DNA of 64,000 nucleotides, from positions 1-64,000 of the forward strand of contig DASYXI010000014.1 of assembly GCA_035934995.1 (NCBI GenBank), read 5' to 3'. The notes beneath the pieces were generated by a model that did not search any database, had not been told where the DNA came from, and was given only the letters and a program-made list of their open reading frames with translations. Source of the DNA: REEB95 sp035934995. Lineage in GTDB: Bacteria > Pseudomonadota > Alphaproteobacteria > ATCC43930 > CGMCC-115725. Each line of letters begins with the position of its first letter. The stretch's first letter is position 1. Positions 1 to 8,194 of this stretch are shown piece after piece. Position numbers and translations under genes: made by a program.

Positions 1-1
1 C

Positions 2-331
2 CTGGGCGCTACCGTGTCGGCGCCCCAGCCACTGCCGGCGCATGGCGTCACGGTCGTGTTCGTGACGCTGCCCAACACCAAGATCGAGCTGCTGGAGCCC
101 TTGGGCGAGAAATCCCCCGTCAGGGGATTTCTGGAGCGCAACCCGGCCGGCGGCCTGCACCACCTGTGCTATGAGGTCGAAGACATCCTGGCGGCGCGCG
201 ACAAACTCGAAGGCGAGGGGATGCGCGTGCTGGGCGACGGCGAGCCGACAATCGGCGCGCACGGAAAACCAGTGTTGTTTTTGCATCCCAAGGATTTCTG
301 CGGCACGCTGATCGAACTCGAAGAAGTTTAG
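2..331 (+). CDS. mce: Methylmalonyl-CoA epimerase, 5' end cut off by the window
   Basis: The last 109 codons are present and the reading frame enters from before the window. The enzyme interconverts the (R) and (S) forms of methylmalonyl-CoA in the propionyl-CoA to succinyl-CoA route. The visible part is the C-terminal half of a glyoxalase/VOC fold: a strand with TKIELLEPLG, then GGLHHLCYEV carrying the metal-binding histidine region, and a closing strand ending GTLIELEEV with the metal-ligand glutamate. The next gene, mmsA, also yields propionyl-CoA, so the pairing fits propionate and valine catabolism. The family call is firm; the missing start prevents a check of the first metal ligand. 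Confidence 0.85.
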   Translation: MGATVSAPQPLPAHGVTVVFVTLPNTKIELLEPLGEKSPVRGFLERNPAGGLHHLCYEVEDILAARDKLEGEGMRVLGDGEPTIGAHGKPVLFLHPKDFCGTLIELEEV

Positions 332-391
332 GGATTGTTCTAGGCTATCGCCCGATCAACAGGACATTGCCGTACGCAGGGAGGCGGAGGC

Positions 392-1885
392 ATGACCGAA
401 TACGGGCATTTCGTCGGCGGCAAGCCGGTGGGCAACGGCCACGGGCGCTTTGCCGACGTCTTCAATCCAGCCACCGGCGAGATCGCGGGACGCGTCGCAC
501 TGGCGACCGCTGCCGAAGTCGACGCCGCGGTGCAGAACGCCAAGGAGGCGTTTCCCGGCTGGGCCCGCATGACGCCGGCGGCGCGGGCCAGAATTCTCTT
601 CAAATTCAAGGAGTTGCTGGAGAAGCGCCGCGACGAGCTGGCGCGCATGATCGGCGCCGAGCACGGCAAGGTGGTGGGCGACGCCACCGGCGAGGTAACG
701 CGCGGCATCGAAGTCGTCGAGTTCGCTTGCGGCGTTCCGCATCTGCTCAAGGGCGAATTCTCCGAGAACGTTGGCACCAACGTCGATTGCTATTCGGTGC
801 GCCAGCCGCTCGGCGTTTGCGCCGGCATCACGCCGTTCAACTTTCCGGCGATGGTGCCGATGTGGATGTTCCCGGTGGCGGTCGCCTGCGGCAACACCTT
901 CGTCTTGAAGCCGAGCGAGCGCGATCCGTCGGCGCCGTTGCTTCTTGCCAGGCTGTTGCTCGAGGCCGGCGCGCCGCCGGGCGTGCTCAATGTCGTCAAC
1001 GGCGACAAGGAAACGGTCGACGCAATCCTCAATCATCCCGACATCGCGGCGGTGAGTTTCGTCGGCTCCACGCCCATTGCCGAGTACGTTTACAAAACCG
1101 GCACGGCAACCGGTAAGCGTGTCCAGGCGCTGGGTGGTGCCAAGAACCATATGGTCGTGCTGCCCGATGCCGATATGGAGCAGGCGACCGATGCGCTGAT
1201 GGGCGCGGCCTATGGCTCGGCCGGCGAACGCTGCATGGCGATTTCGGTTGCGGTCGCGGTCGGCGCCGCCGGCGACAAGCTCATGGAAAAACTCGCGCCG
1301 CGCGTGCGCGGCCTCAAGATCGGACCGTACACCGATCCCGATGCCGAAATGGGCCCGCTGGTCACCAAGCAGGCCTATGACCGCGTCAAAGCCTATGTCG
1401 ATCTCGGCATCAAGGAAGGTGCCACGCTGGCGGTCGACGGCCGCGGCCTCAAGCTGCAAGGCTACGAAAAAGGCTTCTTCCTCGGCGGTTGCTTATTCGA
1501 CGACGTCAAGCCGTCGATGCGGATTTACAAGGAAGAGATCTTCGGCCCGGTGCTGTCGGTGGTGCGCACGCCGGATTACGAACAAGCGCTTGGCCTGGTC
1601 AACGCGCACGAATTCGGCAACGGCACGGCGATCTTCACCCGCGACGGCGACGCGGCGCGCGATTTCGCCAGCCGCGTGCAGATCGGCATGGTCGGCGTCA
1701 ACGTGCCGATCCCGGTGCCGGTTGCGTTCCATTCGTTCGGCGGCTGGAAGCGCTCGCTGTTCGGCGATCATCACATGCACGGCGCGGAAGGCGTGCGCTT
1801 CTACACGCGGCTCAAGGAAGTCACCTCGCGCTGGCCCAAGGGCATCCGCGCCGGCTCCGAGTTCGTCATGCCGACGCTGCGCTGA
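392..1885 (+). CDS. mmsA: CoA-acylating methylmalonate-semialdehyde dehydrogenase
   Basis: A 497-residue aldehyde dehydrogenase that should convert methylmalonate semialdehyde, NAD+ and CoA to propionyl-CoA (valine, thymine or inositol catabolism). The catalytic cysteine is Cys281 in the context GERCMAIS, which is typical of MmsA. The cofactor-binding stretch GVCAGITPFNFP and the C-terminal HSFGGWKRS-type motif are also present, and the length matches the family. A strong ribosome site (GGGAGGCGGAGG) sits just before the ATG. It follows the epimerase gene after 60 bp, so the two may be cotranscribed. Other acylating ALDH substrates are possible, but the motif set favours MmsA. Confidence 0.93.
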   Translation: MTEYGHFVGGKPVGNGHGRFADVFNPATGEIAGRVALATAAEVDAAVQNAKEAFPGWARMTPAARARILFKFKELLEKRRDELARMIGAEHGKVVGDATGEVTRGIEVVEFACGVPHLLKGEFSENVGTNVDCYSVRQPLGVCAGITPFNFPAMVPMWMFPVAVACGNTFVLKPSERDPSAPLLLARLLLEAGAPPGVLNVVNGDKETVDAILNHPDIAAVSFVGSTPIAEYVYKTGTATGKRVQALGGAKNHMVVLPDADMEQATDALMGAAYGSAGERCMAISVAVAVGAAGDKLMEKLAPRVRGLKIGPYTDPDAEMGPLVTKQAYDRVKAYVDLGIKEGATLAVDGRGLKLQGYEKGFFLGGCLFDDVKPSMRIYKEEIFGPVLSVVRTPDYEQALGLVNAHEFGNGTAIFTRDGDAARDFASRVQIGMVGVNVPIPVPVAFHSFGGWKRSLFGDHHMHGAEGVRFYTRLKEVTSRWPKGIRAGSEFVMPTLR

Positions 1886-1931
1886 GGCGGGAAACGCTCG
1901 ACACCGTTCATTTGCGCGCTAAGCTTCGGTC

Positions 1932-2177
1932 ATGACCTGGTTCTTCAATATCGCGCTCTACATCATCGTCTGGTGGCTCACCATGTTCGCCGTATTGCCG
2001 TGGGGCGTGAAGCCGGCGAACGAAAGCGACCAGGGCCACGATTCCGGCGCGCCGGCGCATCCGCATCTGCTGGCCAAGGCGATCATCACCAGCCTCATCG
2101 CCGTGGTGCTGTGGTACGGCGTCCGTTTCGGACTTCTCTGGGAGCTCGCGCGCATCCGCACCGAGACCTATGGATGA
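1932..2177 (+). CDS. DUF1467 family small membrane protein
   Basis: An 81-residue protein with two predicted membrane helices (about residues 5-24 and 50-70) separated by a polar loop with an acidic/histidine stretch (ESDQGHDSGAPAHPH). The motif WWLTMFAVLPWGVK in the first helix is characteristic of DUF1467, a family common in alphaproteobacteria. In many genomes it lies near the methylmalonyl-CoA epimerase gene, as here. Function is unknown. Its stop codon overlaps the tag start (ATGA), so translation of the two is probably coupled. Confidence 0.85.
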   Translation: MTWFFNIALYIIVWWLTMFAVLPWGVKPANESDQGHDSGAPAHPHLLAKAIITSLIAVVLWYGVRFGLLWELARIRTETYG

Positions 2178-2725
2178 GCGCCAAATACTGCCGCGCGGCG
2201 CCCGGTCACGAATTCCACGGTCCTTACCACGACGGCGAATACGGCTTTCCGGCGCGCGACGACGCGGTGCTGTTCGAGCGCTTGGCGCTCGAGATCAACC
2301 AGGCCGGCTTGTCCTGGCTCACGGTGTTGAAGAAGCGCGCCGCCTTCGCCCGCGCCTTCGCCGCCTACGATATCGACAAGGTGGCACGCTTCGGCGCGCG
2401 CGACATAAGCCGGTTGCTCGGCGATGCCGGCATCATCCGCAACCGGCTCAAGATCGAGGCAGTGATCGAGAACGCCAAGCGGCTCAAAGCCATCCGCGCC
2501 AGCCACGGCTCGTTCGCGCGCTGGCTCGACGCGCACCATCCGCGCTCCAAGACGGCGTGGGTGAAGCTGTTCAAGGAGAATTTCCGCTTCACCGGCGGCG
2601 AGATCGTCGGCGAATTTCTGATGAGCTTGGGCTATCTGCCGGGCGCGCACGTCGCCGGCTGTCCGGTCTACGCGCGCGTGCTGCGTCTCAAACCGGCATG
2701 GCATGCCACGCGCAAGGTGAAATAA
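2174..2725 (+). CDS. tag: DNA-3-methyladenine glycosylase I
   Basis: A 183-residue base-excision enzyme that removes 3-methyladenine from DNA. Family motifs are clear: an N-terminal cysteine (YCRAAPG), the segment YHDGEYGFP, LFERLALEINQAGLSWLTVLKKR, and a C-terminal H-x3-C (HVAGC). The Cys/His set matches the zinc-snap ligands known in E. coli Tag. The start at 2174 is chosen because it gives the usual ATGA overlap with the DUF1467 gene and begins right at the conserved cysteine region; the open frame extends further upstream only inside that gene. A second alkylation glycosylase of a different family lies at 49800-50393. Confidence 0.92.
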   Translation: MSAKYCRAAPGHEFHGPYHDGEYGFPARDDAVLFERLALEINQAGLSWLTVLKKRAAFARAFAAYDIDKVARFGARDISRLLGDAGIIRNRLKIEAVIENAKRLKAIRASHGSFARWLDAHHPRSKTAWVKLFKENFRFTGGEIVGEFLMSLGYLPGAHVAGCPVYARVLRLKPAWHATRKVK

Positions 2726-2747
2726 TTTTTAGCTTTGCGCTGCGGAC

Positions 2748-2778
2748 AAAAAATTAGGCAAGACCCGACGGTCTTGCC
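2748..2778 (-). terminator. Intrinsic terminator, minus strand
   Basis: A perfect 9-bp stem (GGCAAGACC / GGTCTTGCC) with a 4-nt loop occupies 2757-2778. Read on the minus strand it is followed by TAATTTTTT. It can end transcription coming from the purine permease gene, about 200 bp upstream on that strand, or from a separate RNA between them. It may also act on the plus strand at the end of tag, but there the T-run is missing. Confidence 0.65.
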
Positions 2779-2902
2779 ATAAGACGTTGCCGCCTTTTTT
2801 CGCAGCGGCTTGTCGGTTTAGGGTCAGCCCCCACCGTCTTGCGACGACCTTCCTCCCTAAACTTGGGCCCGGACGCTTTCTTGCGTGCGCCGCTTATGGC
2901 GG
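2748..2902 (-). ncRNA. Candidate structured RNA or 3' UTR ending in the terminator
   Basis: No protein is visible in 2726-2981. On the minus strand the sequence folds as nested stems: CCGCC/GGCGG (2790-2794 with 2898-2902), AGCGGC/GCCGCT (2804-2809 with 2889-2894), an 8-bp GTTTAGGG/CCCTAAAC stem (2816-2823 with 2855-2862), and a 6-bp stem with G-U pairs capped by a GCAA tetraloop (2833-2848). The intrinsic terminator follows at once. This layout suggests a small RNA of about 150 nt or a structured 3' UTR of the permease mRNA. No known Rfam family was recognised; 6S RNA was considered but could not be confirmed by eye. Confidence 0.35.
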
Positions 2903-2981
2903 GGGGATGGTTGCGGATTCCGTAAGCCATCGCAAATGAAATTTTCTGGAACGGCTCTAATCATCGCGCGCGTGAAACCAA

Positions 2982-4271
2982 TCACAATTCAACGAAGCGG
3001 ATGAGGAACAGCAGCCCGAGCACGAGCACGGCGGGGCTCGCTTCTTGGGTGCGTCCCGCCAGCAACTTGATCGCGGCATAGAGGATGAAGCCGAAGGCGA
3101 TGCCGTTGGCGATCGAGAAGGTCAGCGGTATGGCGATCGCCGTCACCACCGCCGGCGCGTATTCGGTCACGTCCTCCCAATTGACCTCGGCGAGGCCGCG
3201 CGCCATCAGGCACGCGACATAGAGCAACGCCGGCGCCGTCGCATAAGCCGGTACGGTTTCCGCCAAGGGCGCGAAGAACAGCGTCAGCAGAAACAAGATC
3301 GCCACGACGACGCCCACCAGCCCGGTGCGGCCGCCGGCGCGCACGCCCGCGGCGCTTTCGATGTAGCTGGTGACGGTCGAGGCGCCGAGCAGCGAGCCGG
3401 CCAGCGTCGCCGTTGAATCCGCGACGAAGACGCGGAGCAAACGCGGAATGTGGCCGTCCTTGCGGATCAGTCCGGCGCGATGCGCGACGCCGACCAGCGT
3501 GCCGGTGTTGTCGAACAGGTCGACGAAGAAGAAGGCGAAGACGATCACCAGCACGCCGGCGTCGAGCGCTCCGCCGATATCGAGCTTGAGGAACGTCGGC
3601 GCCACCGACGGCGGCAGCGACGCGAGGCCGAGGAACGGCGAAACGCCGGACGCGACCCCGACGATGGTGGTGACCAGGATGGCGATGATGATCGCGCCCG
3701 GCACCTTGCGCGCGTCGAGCGCGACCATGAGCAGGAAGCCGCCGATCGCCAGCAGCGTCGGCGGCGCCTTGAGGTTGCCGAGCGTCACGAACGTGTCGGG
3801 CGAGGCGACGACGATGCCGGCGTTCTTGAGCGCGATGATGCCGAGGAACAGGCCGACGCCGGCCGAGATCGCCATCTTCTGCGATTGCGGAATGGCGTCG
3901 ACGATCCATTCCCGCACGCGCGTCACGCTCAGCACCATGAACAGCACGCCGGAGATGAACACCGCGCCGAGCGCCACCTCCCACGAATAATGCAGGCCCT
4001 TGACGACGCCGTAGGTGAAATAGGCGTTGAGGCCCATGCCCGGCGCCAACGCCAGCGGATAGTTGGCGTAGAGGCCCATCACCAGCGTGCCGATTGCCGA
4101 GGCCACACACGTGGCGACGAACACGGCGCCCTTGTCCATGCCGGCATCGCCCAGAATCATCGGATTGACGAAGACGATATAGGCCATGGTGAGGAAGGTC
4201 GTCAGACCCGCCACCACCTCGATGCGCACGGTCGTGCCGTGATCTTTGAGCCGGAAATAGGATTCGAGCAT
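2982..4271 (-). CDS. NCS2 family purine permease (AzgA-like)
   Basis: A 429-residue integral membrane protein with about 12-14 hydrophobic segments. The N-terminal RIEVVAGLTTFLTMAYIVFVNP, the motif ALAPGMGLNAYF, and the later segments FFFVDLFDNTGTLVG and GASTVTSYIESAAG are hallmarks of the AzgA branch of NCS2 (COG2252), which imports adenine, guanine or hypoxanthine with protons. Length and topology are normal. The gene stands alone on the minus strand, facing away from proS; a palindromic repeat lies just upstream (4321-4391). Exact substrate is inferred from the branch, not seen. Confidence 0.9.
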   Translation of the reverse strand: MLESYFRLKDHGTTVRIEVVAGLTTFLTMAYIVFVNPMILGDAGMDKGAVFVATCVASAIGTLVMGLYANYPLALAPGMGLNAYFTYGVVKGLHYSWEVALGAVFISGVLFMVLSVTRVREWIVDAIPQSQKMAISAGVGLFLGIIALKNAGIVVASPDTFVTLGNLKAPPTLLAIGGFLLMVALDARKVPGAIIIAILVTTIVGVASGVSPFLGLASLPPSVAPTFLKLDIGGALDAGVLVIVFAFFFVDLFDNTGTLVGVAHRAGLIRKDGHIPRLLRVFVADSTATLAGSLLGASTVTSYIESAAGVRAGGRTGLVGVVVAILFLLTLFFAPLAETVPAYATAPALLYVACLMARGLAEVNWEDVTEYAPAVVTAIAIPLTFSIANGIAFGFILYAAIKLLAGRTQEASPAVLVLGLLFLIRFVEL

Positions 4272-4320
4272 GGCTTCCCCCGTCGCCGTGATCGCCCCGC
4301 GTGGTAAGTTTTTTTATTCC

Positions 4321-4391
4321 GTCATGCCCGGACTTGTTCCGGGCATCCACGTCTTTTTTGCGTGGATGGCCGGGTCGAGCCCGGCCATGAC
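4321..4391. repeat. Palindromic intergenic repeat, copy 1
   Basis: A 71-bp element of two inverted sub-units, beginning GTCATGCCCGG and ending CCCGGCCATGAC, joined by GCATCCACGTC...CGTGGATGG. It is nearly the reverse complement of the element at 11171-11242. Repeats of this shape are common between genes in Bradyrhizobium-like and Rhodospirillales genomes. It sits between the divergent permease and proS genes, so it may influence local transcription or simply be a REP-like sequence. Confidence 0.85.
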
Positions 4392-4474
4392 GCCTTCGGC
4401 GTCATCTTGGCCTATCGCGTAGGCTTCGGCTAGAGTGCGGCGCCGTTGCCGCTCTCAGAAAGGCCCGACTTGCG

Positions 4475-5785
4475 ATGCGCCTGTCCCAGTATTTCCTGCC
4501 GCTGCTCAAGGAGACGCCGAACGAGGCGCAGATCGCGTCGCACCGTTTGATGCTGCGCGCCGGCATGATTCGCCAGACAGCGGCCGGCATCTACACCTGG
4601 CTGCCAATGGGTTTCCGCGTTCTGCAAAAGGTCGAGCAGATCGTGCGCGAGGAACAGGACGCCGCCGGCGCGCTAGAGTTGCTGATGCCGACGCTCCAGC
4701 CGGCGGAACTCTGGCGCGAGAGCGGCCGTTACGAGGATTACGGCGAGGAAATGCTGCGCGTCAAGGACCGGCACAAACGCGAGATGCTTTATGGCCCGAC
4801 CAACGAGGAGCTGATCACCGAAATCTTCCGCCAGGCGGTACACAGCTATCGCGACCTGCCCAAAAACCTCTATCACATCCAGTGGAAGTTCCGCGACGAG
4901 GTGCGGCCGCGTTTCGGCGTCATGCGCGGCCGCGAATTCCTGATGAAGGACAATTATTCCTTCGACATCGACAAGGCGGCGTCGCTGGTGTCGTATTTCC
5001 GCATGTTCAAGGCGTACATGAAGACGTTCAAGCGCATGGGCCTGACGCCGATCCCGGTGCGCGCCGCCGCCGGGCCGATCGGCGGCGACCTGTCGCACGA
5101 GTTCCACGTCGAAGCCGATACCGGCGAAAGCCAGCTCTATTTCGACAGCGAGATCGAAAAGCTCGACGAGGACAAGCTCGACCCCGCGAGCCCGACAGTG
5201 CAGGACGAAGTGCTGCATTGGTACGCCGCCACCGACGAAAAGCACGATGCGGCTTCGTTCGCGCGCGTGCCCGAAGCGCGGCGGCGCGAAGCCCGCGGCA
5301 TCGAGGTCGGCCAGTTGTTCTATTTCGGCACCAAATATTCCGCGCCGATGAAGGCGACGGTCGCCGGTCCCAAGGGCGACACGGTCGCGGTCGAGATGGG
5401 CTCCTACGGCATCGGCGTATCGCGGCTTGTTGGGGCCATCATAGAAGCCAGCCACGACGACGACGGCATCATCTGGCCGGAAAGCGTGGCGCCGTTCCGC
5501 GTCGGCTTGATCAATTTGCGGCCCGGCGACAAGGAATGCGGCGAAGCCGGCGACCAGCTTTATCATCGGCTGATGGGATCCGGCATCGACACCCTCTATG
5601 ATGAGCGCGAGGAATCGCCGGGCGCCAAGTTCGCGACCATGGACCTGATCGGTCTGCCGTGGCAGGTCATCATCGGGCCGCGCGGTCTCAAGCAGGGCGT
5701 GGTCGAGATCAAGGAGCGCAAGACCGGCGCCAAGCAGGAGCTGTCGCTCGATGCGGCCGTCGCGCGACTGGTGGGCTTGCGATGA
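4475..5785 (+). CDS. proS: Proline--tRNA ligase (short alphaproteobacterial form)
   Basis: A 436-residue class II aminoacyl-tRNA synthetase charging tRNA-Pro. Motif 1 (MIRQTAAGIYTWLPMGFRVL), motif 2 (WKFRDEVRPRFGVMRGREF) and motif 3 (GSYGIGVSRLVGAIIE, near residue 309) are intact, and an anticodon-binding domain fills the C-terminus. It lacks the roughly 180-residue editing insertion of E. coli ProRS, as is usual in alphaproteobacteria. It heads the conserved series proS-lolC-lolD-(insert)-dnaE. The lolC gene starts about 100 bp downstream, after a C/G-rich repeat. Confidence 0.97.
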   Translation: MRLSQYFLPLLKETPNEAQIASHRLMLRAGMIRQTAAGIYTWLPMGFRVLQKVEQIVREEQDAAGALELLMPTLQPAELWRESGRYEDYGEEMLRVKDRHKREMLYGPTNEELITEIFRQAVHSYRDLPKNLYHIQWKFRDEVRPRFGVMRGREFLMKDNYSFDIDKAASLVSYFRMFKAYMKTFKRMGLTPIPVRAAAGPIGGDLSHEFHVEADTGESQLYFDSEIEKLDEDKLDPASPTVQDEVLHWYAATDEKHDAASFARVPEARRREARGIEVGQLFYFGTKYSAPMKATVAGPKGDTVAVEMGSYGIGVSRLVGAIIEASHDDDGIIWPESVAPFRVGLINLRPGDKECGEAGDQLYHRLMGSGIDTLYDEREESPGAKFATMDLIGLPWQVIIGPRGLKQGVVEIKERKTGAKQELSLDAAVARLVGLR

Positions 5786-5816
5786 AAACGGTTGTTCAAG
5801 CCCGGAGCACGCTGCC

Positions 5817-5866
5817 CACCCCCACCCTAACCCTCCCCCCTCGAGGGGGAGGGAATGGGAGGGGGG
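5817..5866. repeat. C/G-rich palindromic repeat between proS and lolC
   Basis: A run with CCCACCCTAACCCTCC on one side and GGGAGGG on the other. Its core CCCCCTCGAGGGGG (5836-5849) is a perfect palindrome, extended to 5831-5853 with one bulged C. This resembles the widespread alphaproteobacterial 'CCCTCACCCTAACCCTC' intergenic repeat. It lies in the leader of lolC and could form a strong hairpin in the mRNA. Confidence 0.7.
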
Positions 5867-5888
5867 CAGATGGATGGAGCGGACCGGC

Positions 5889-7130
5889 ATGAATCCTTTC
5901 GAGCGGATGATCGCCTTTCGCTATCTGCGTTCGCGGCGGCAGGAAGGCTTCGTTTCGGTGATCGCCGTATTCTCGCTGTTGGGCATCATGCTCGGCGTTG
6001 CGACGCTGATCATCGTCATGGCGGTAATGAACGGCTTCCGCGCCGACCTGCTCGGCCGCATCCTGGGCTTCAACGGCCACATGACGGTTTATTCGGCGCC
6101 GGGCCAGCCGCTGACCGACTTCGACCAGATCGTCGCCAAGATCAAAACGGTGCCCGGCGTCACCGCGGCCTATCCCGAGATCCAAGGCCAGGTGATGGCG
6201 ACCTCGCGCGATCAATCCTCGGGCGTGCTGGTGCGCGGCGTCAGCGCCCAGACCATCCAGGCGCAAAGCCTGATCGCCAAGAACCTGTCGCCCGGCGCGC
6301 TCACCGGCTTTAACGAGGGCGGCATCATCATCGGCCAGCGGCTTGCGTTCAAGCTCGGAGTCAAGCCCGGCGACAGCGTGACGCTGATCTCGCCGCAAGG
6401 CACGCCGACCGCCTTCGGCACCATGCCGCGCATCAAGGCCTATCGCGTCGCCGGCACGTTCAACGTCGGCATGTATGAATTCGACAGCAGCGTCATCTTC
6501 ATGCCGCTACCGCAGGCGCAGGTCTATTTCCAGCTGCCGAACGGCGTTTCCGAGATCTCGGTGTTCGTCGACAAGCCCGACGACGTGCGCACCTACGATC
6601 AAGCGGTGGCGAACGCGGTGGGCGGCCGCATGCGCATCTTCGATTGGCAACAGAGCAACCTGTCGTTCTTCAACGCCGTCGAGATCGAACGCAACGTCAT
6701 GTTCCTGATCCTGACGCTGATCATCGTCGTCGCGGCGTTCAACGTCATCTCGAGCATGATCATGCTGGTGAAGGACAAGGGCCGCGACATCGCGGTGTTG
6801 CGCACCATGGGCGCAACGCGCGGCATGATCCTGCGCATCTTCATGTTGTCGGGCGCGTCGATCGGCGTCGTCGGCACCGCGTTGGGATTCGTCCTGGGCG
6901 TCGAGTTCGCCGCCCACATCGAAGCCATCCGCCAGTTCATCCAGAGCATCATCGGCGTCAATCTGTTCTCGGCCGAGATCTATTTCCTGACGCAGATTCC
7001 GGCGCGCCTCGACCCGTACGAAGTCGGCTCGGTGGTCATCATGGCGCTGGCGCTGTCGTTCCTGGCCACGATCTATCCCGCCTGGCGCGCGGCGCGTCTC
7101 GATCCGGTCGAGGCGCTGCGGTATGAGTGA
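5889..7130 (+). CDS. lolC: Lipoprotein-releasing ABC transporter permease (LolC/E family)
   Basis: A 413-residue inner-membrane permease for transfer of lipoproteins from the inner membrane to LolA. It has the FtsX/MacB topology: an N-terminal helix (about residues 20-45, VSVIAVFSLLGIMLG), a large periplasmic domain, and three C-terminal helices beginning near residue 272 (MFLILTLIIVVAAFNVISSMIML). The C-terminal PAWRAARLDPVEALRYE is diagnostic. The frame is open upstream of 5889, but ATG 5889 (MNPFERMIAFRYL) is the usual N-terminus. Alphaproteobacteria normally have one such permease working as a homodimer, so LolC and LolE cannot be told apart. It overlaps lolD by 8 bp. Confidence 0.93.
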   Translation: MNPFERMIAFRYLRSRRQEGFVSVIAVFSLLGIMLGVATLIIVMAVMNGFRADLLGRILGFNGHMTVYSAPGQPLTDFDQIVAKIKTVPGVTAAYPEIQGQVMATSRDQSSGVLVRGVSAQTIQAQSLIAKNLSPGALTGFNEGGIIIGQRLAFKLGVKPGDSVTLISPQGTPTAFGTMPRIKAYRVAGTFNVGMYEFDSSVIFMPLPQAQVYFQLPNGVSEISVFVDKPDDVRTYDQAVANAVGGRMRIFDWQQSNLSFFNAVEIERNVMFLILTLIIVVAAFNVISSMIMLVKDKGRDIAVLRTMGATRGMILRIFMLSGASIGVVGTALGFVLGVEFAAHIEAIRQFIQSIIGVNLFSAEIYFLTQIPARLDPYEVGSVVIMALALSFLATIYPAWRAARLDPVEALRYE

Positions 7131-7803
7131 TTTCGACCTCACGCTGCGCGACGTCGTGCGCACGTACGTCCAGGGCGGCAACAAGCTGCCGGTGCTGCGC
7201 GGCGTGAATTTCACGGTCAAGGCCGGCGAGATCGCGGCGCTGGTCGGGCCGTCGGGCGCCGGCAAATCCACCTTGTTGCACCTGGCCGGTCTGTTGGAAA
7301 AGCCTGACGGCGGCGCCGTGCTGCTCGGCGGCCGCGATTGCGGCGCGATGGGTGACGAGGAACGCACCACCACACGCCGCGCCACCATTGGCTTCGTCTA
7401 TCAGTTCCACCAGCTGCTGCCGGAATTCTCTGCCGCCGAGAACGTCATGCTGCCGCAGATGATCGCCAGCGTCGGCAAGCGCGCGGCACGGGCGCGGGCG
7501 CTCGAACTCTTGGGCCAGGTTGGGCTGACCGCGCGCGCCGATCACCGGCCGGCGCGCTTGTCGGGCGGCGAACAGCAACGCGTCGCCATCGTCCGCGCGC
7601 TGGCCAACCGGCCGAAGCTGCTCTTGGGAGACGAACCCACTGGCAATCTCGATCATGAAACCGCCGGTGAGGTCGTGGGCGTGTTGCTCGATCTGGTTCG
7701 GCGCACGGGCCTGGCGGGGTTGATCGCGACGCACAATCTCGCCTTGGCACGGCGGATGGATCGCATCCTCGCGCTCGAGGACGGTAAAGTGGTCGAGCGA
7801 TGA
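7123..7803 (+). CDS. lolD: Lipoprotein-releasing ABC transporter ATPase LolD, C-terminal end altered
   Basis: A 226-residue ATP-binding subunit. Walker A (GPSGAGKST), the signature LSGGEQQR, Walker B (LLLGDEPTGNLD) and the H-loop (ATHN) are all present, as is the LolD/MacB-type Q-loop region. The last 30 codons (from 7701) are duplicated 385 bp downstream at 8086-8175. After that shared stretch this copy ends GKVVER, while the downstream copy reads GKVRVLGK. The resident C-terminus therefore seems to have been replaced when the following HTH gene was inserted. The protein should still work, since all catalytic motifs precede the junction. Confidence 0.93.
   Translation: MSDFDLTLRDVVRTYVQGGNKLPVLRGVNFTVKAGEIAALVGPSGAGKSTLLHLAGLLEKPDGGAVLLGGRDCGAMGDEERTTTRRATIGFVYQFHQLLPEFSAAENVMLPQMIASVGKRAARARALELLGQVGLTARADHRPARLSGGEQQRVAIVRALANRPKLLLGDEPTGNLDHETAGEVVGVLLDLVRRTGLAGLIATHNLALARRMDRILALEDGKVVER
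7701..7790 (+). repeat. Direct repeat, lolD 3' end, upstream copy
   Basis: Ninety bases matching 8086-8175 at 87 positions. The three differences all fall in third codon positions and leave the protein unchanged. Together the two copies bracket the HTH gene. Confidence 0.95.
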
Positions 7804-8084
7804 CAATTTCTTTCAAAAAGCTCAAAAGGACCTGGATGAGGGACGCGGCGTTTCGCCCCGAGTACAAGGCCCTCAAGCCGGAATTTGCGCTCAAACGCGC
7901 TTTGCTCCGCGCGCGTTCCAAGGCGGGGCTGACGCAGGTGCAGCTTGCGAAGCGGATGGGGACGACGCAATCCGTGGTCGCCCGCATCGAGAGCGGGAGA
8001 AATCCGCCCAATCTCAGGACCCTCGATAAATATGCGCGCGCCGTCGGCCGGCGAATCGAAATCAAACTGATTTCGGCAGCGTAA
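7800..8084 (+). CDS. HigA-like XRE-family helix-turn-helix protein, no toxin partner beside it
   Basis: A 94-residue protein. The N-terminal part (FKKLKRTWMRDAAFRPEYKAL) resembles HigA-type antitoxins. The rest is a classic HTH_3 domain: LTQVQLAKRMGTTQSVVARIESG, followed by PPNLRTLDKYARAVG. It probably binds DNA as a dimer. The start overlaps the lolD stop (ATGA), so it is translationally coupled to lolD. No HigB-like toxin lies on either side; it is an orphan antitoxin or a regulator. The gene fills the space between the two lolD repeat copies exactly: the second repeat begins one base after its stop codon. Confidence 0.85.
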   Translation: MTISFKKLKRTWMRDAAFRPEYKALKPEFALKRALLRARSKAGLTQVQLAKRMGTTQSVVARIESGRNPPNLRTLDKYARAVGRRIEIKLISAA

Positions 8085-8085
8085 A

Positions 8086-8194
8086 GCGCACGGGCCTGGC
8101 GGGGTTGATCGCGACGCACAATCTCGCCTTGGCGCGGCGCATGGACCGCATCCTCGCGCTCGAGGACGGTAAAGTCCGAGTATTAGGCAAGTAA
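8086..8194 (+). pseudogene. lolD: Displaced lolD 3' fragment
   Basis: In frame from 8087 this reads RTGLAGLIATHNLALARRM...LEDGKVRVLGK and then TAA. It repeats the last 30 codons of lolD with three silent changes and then a different tail of six codons. It has no start codon or ribosome site of its own. It is best read as the original end of lolD, cut off when the HTH gene and a second lolD tail were inserted upstream. Confidence 0.9.
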
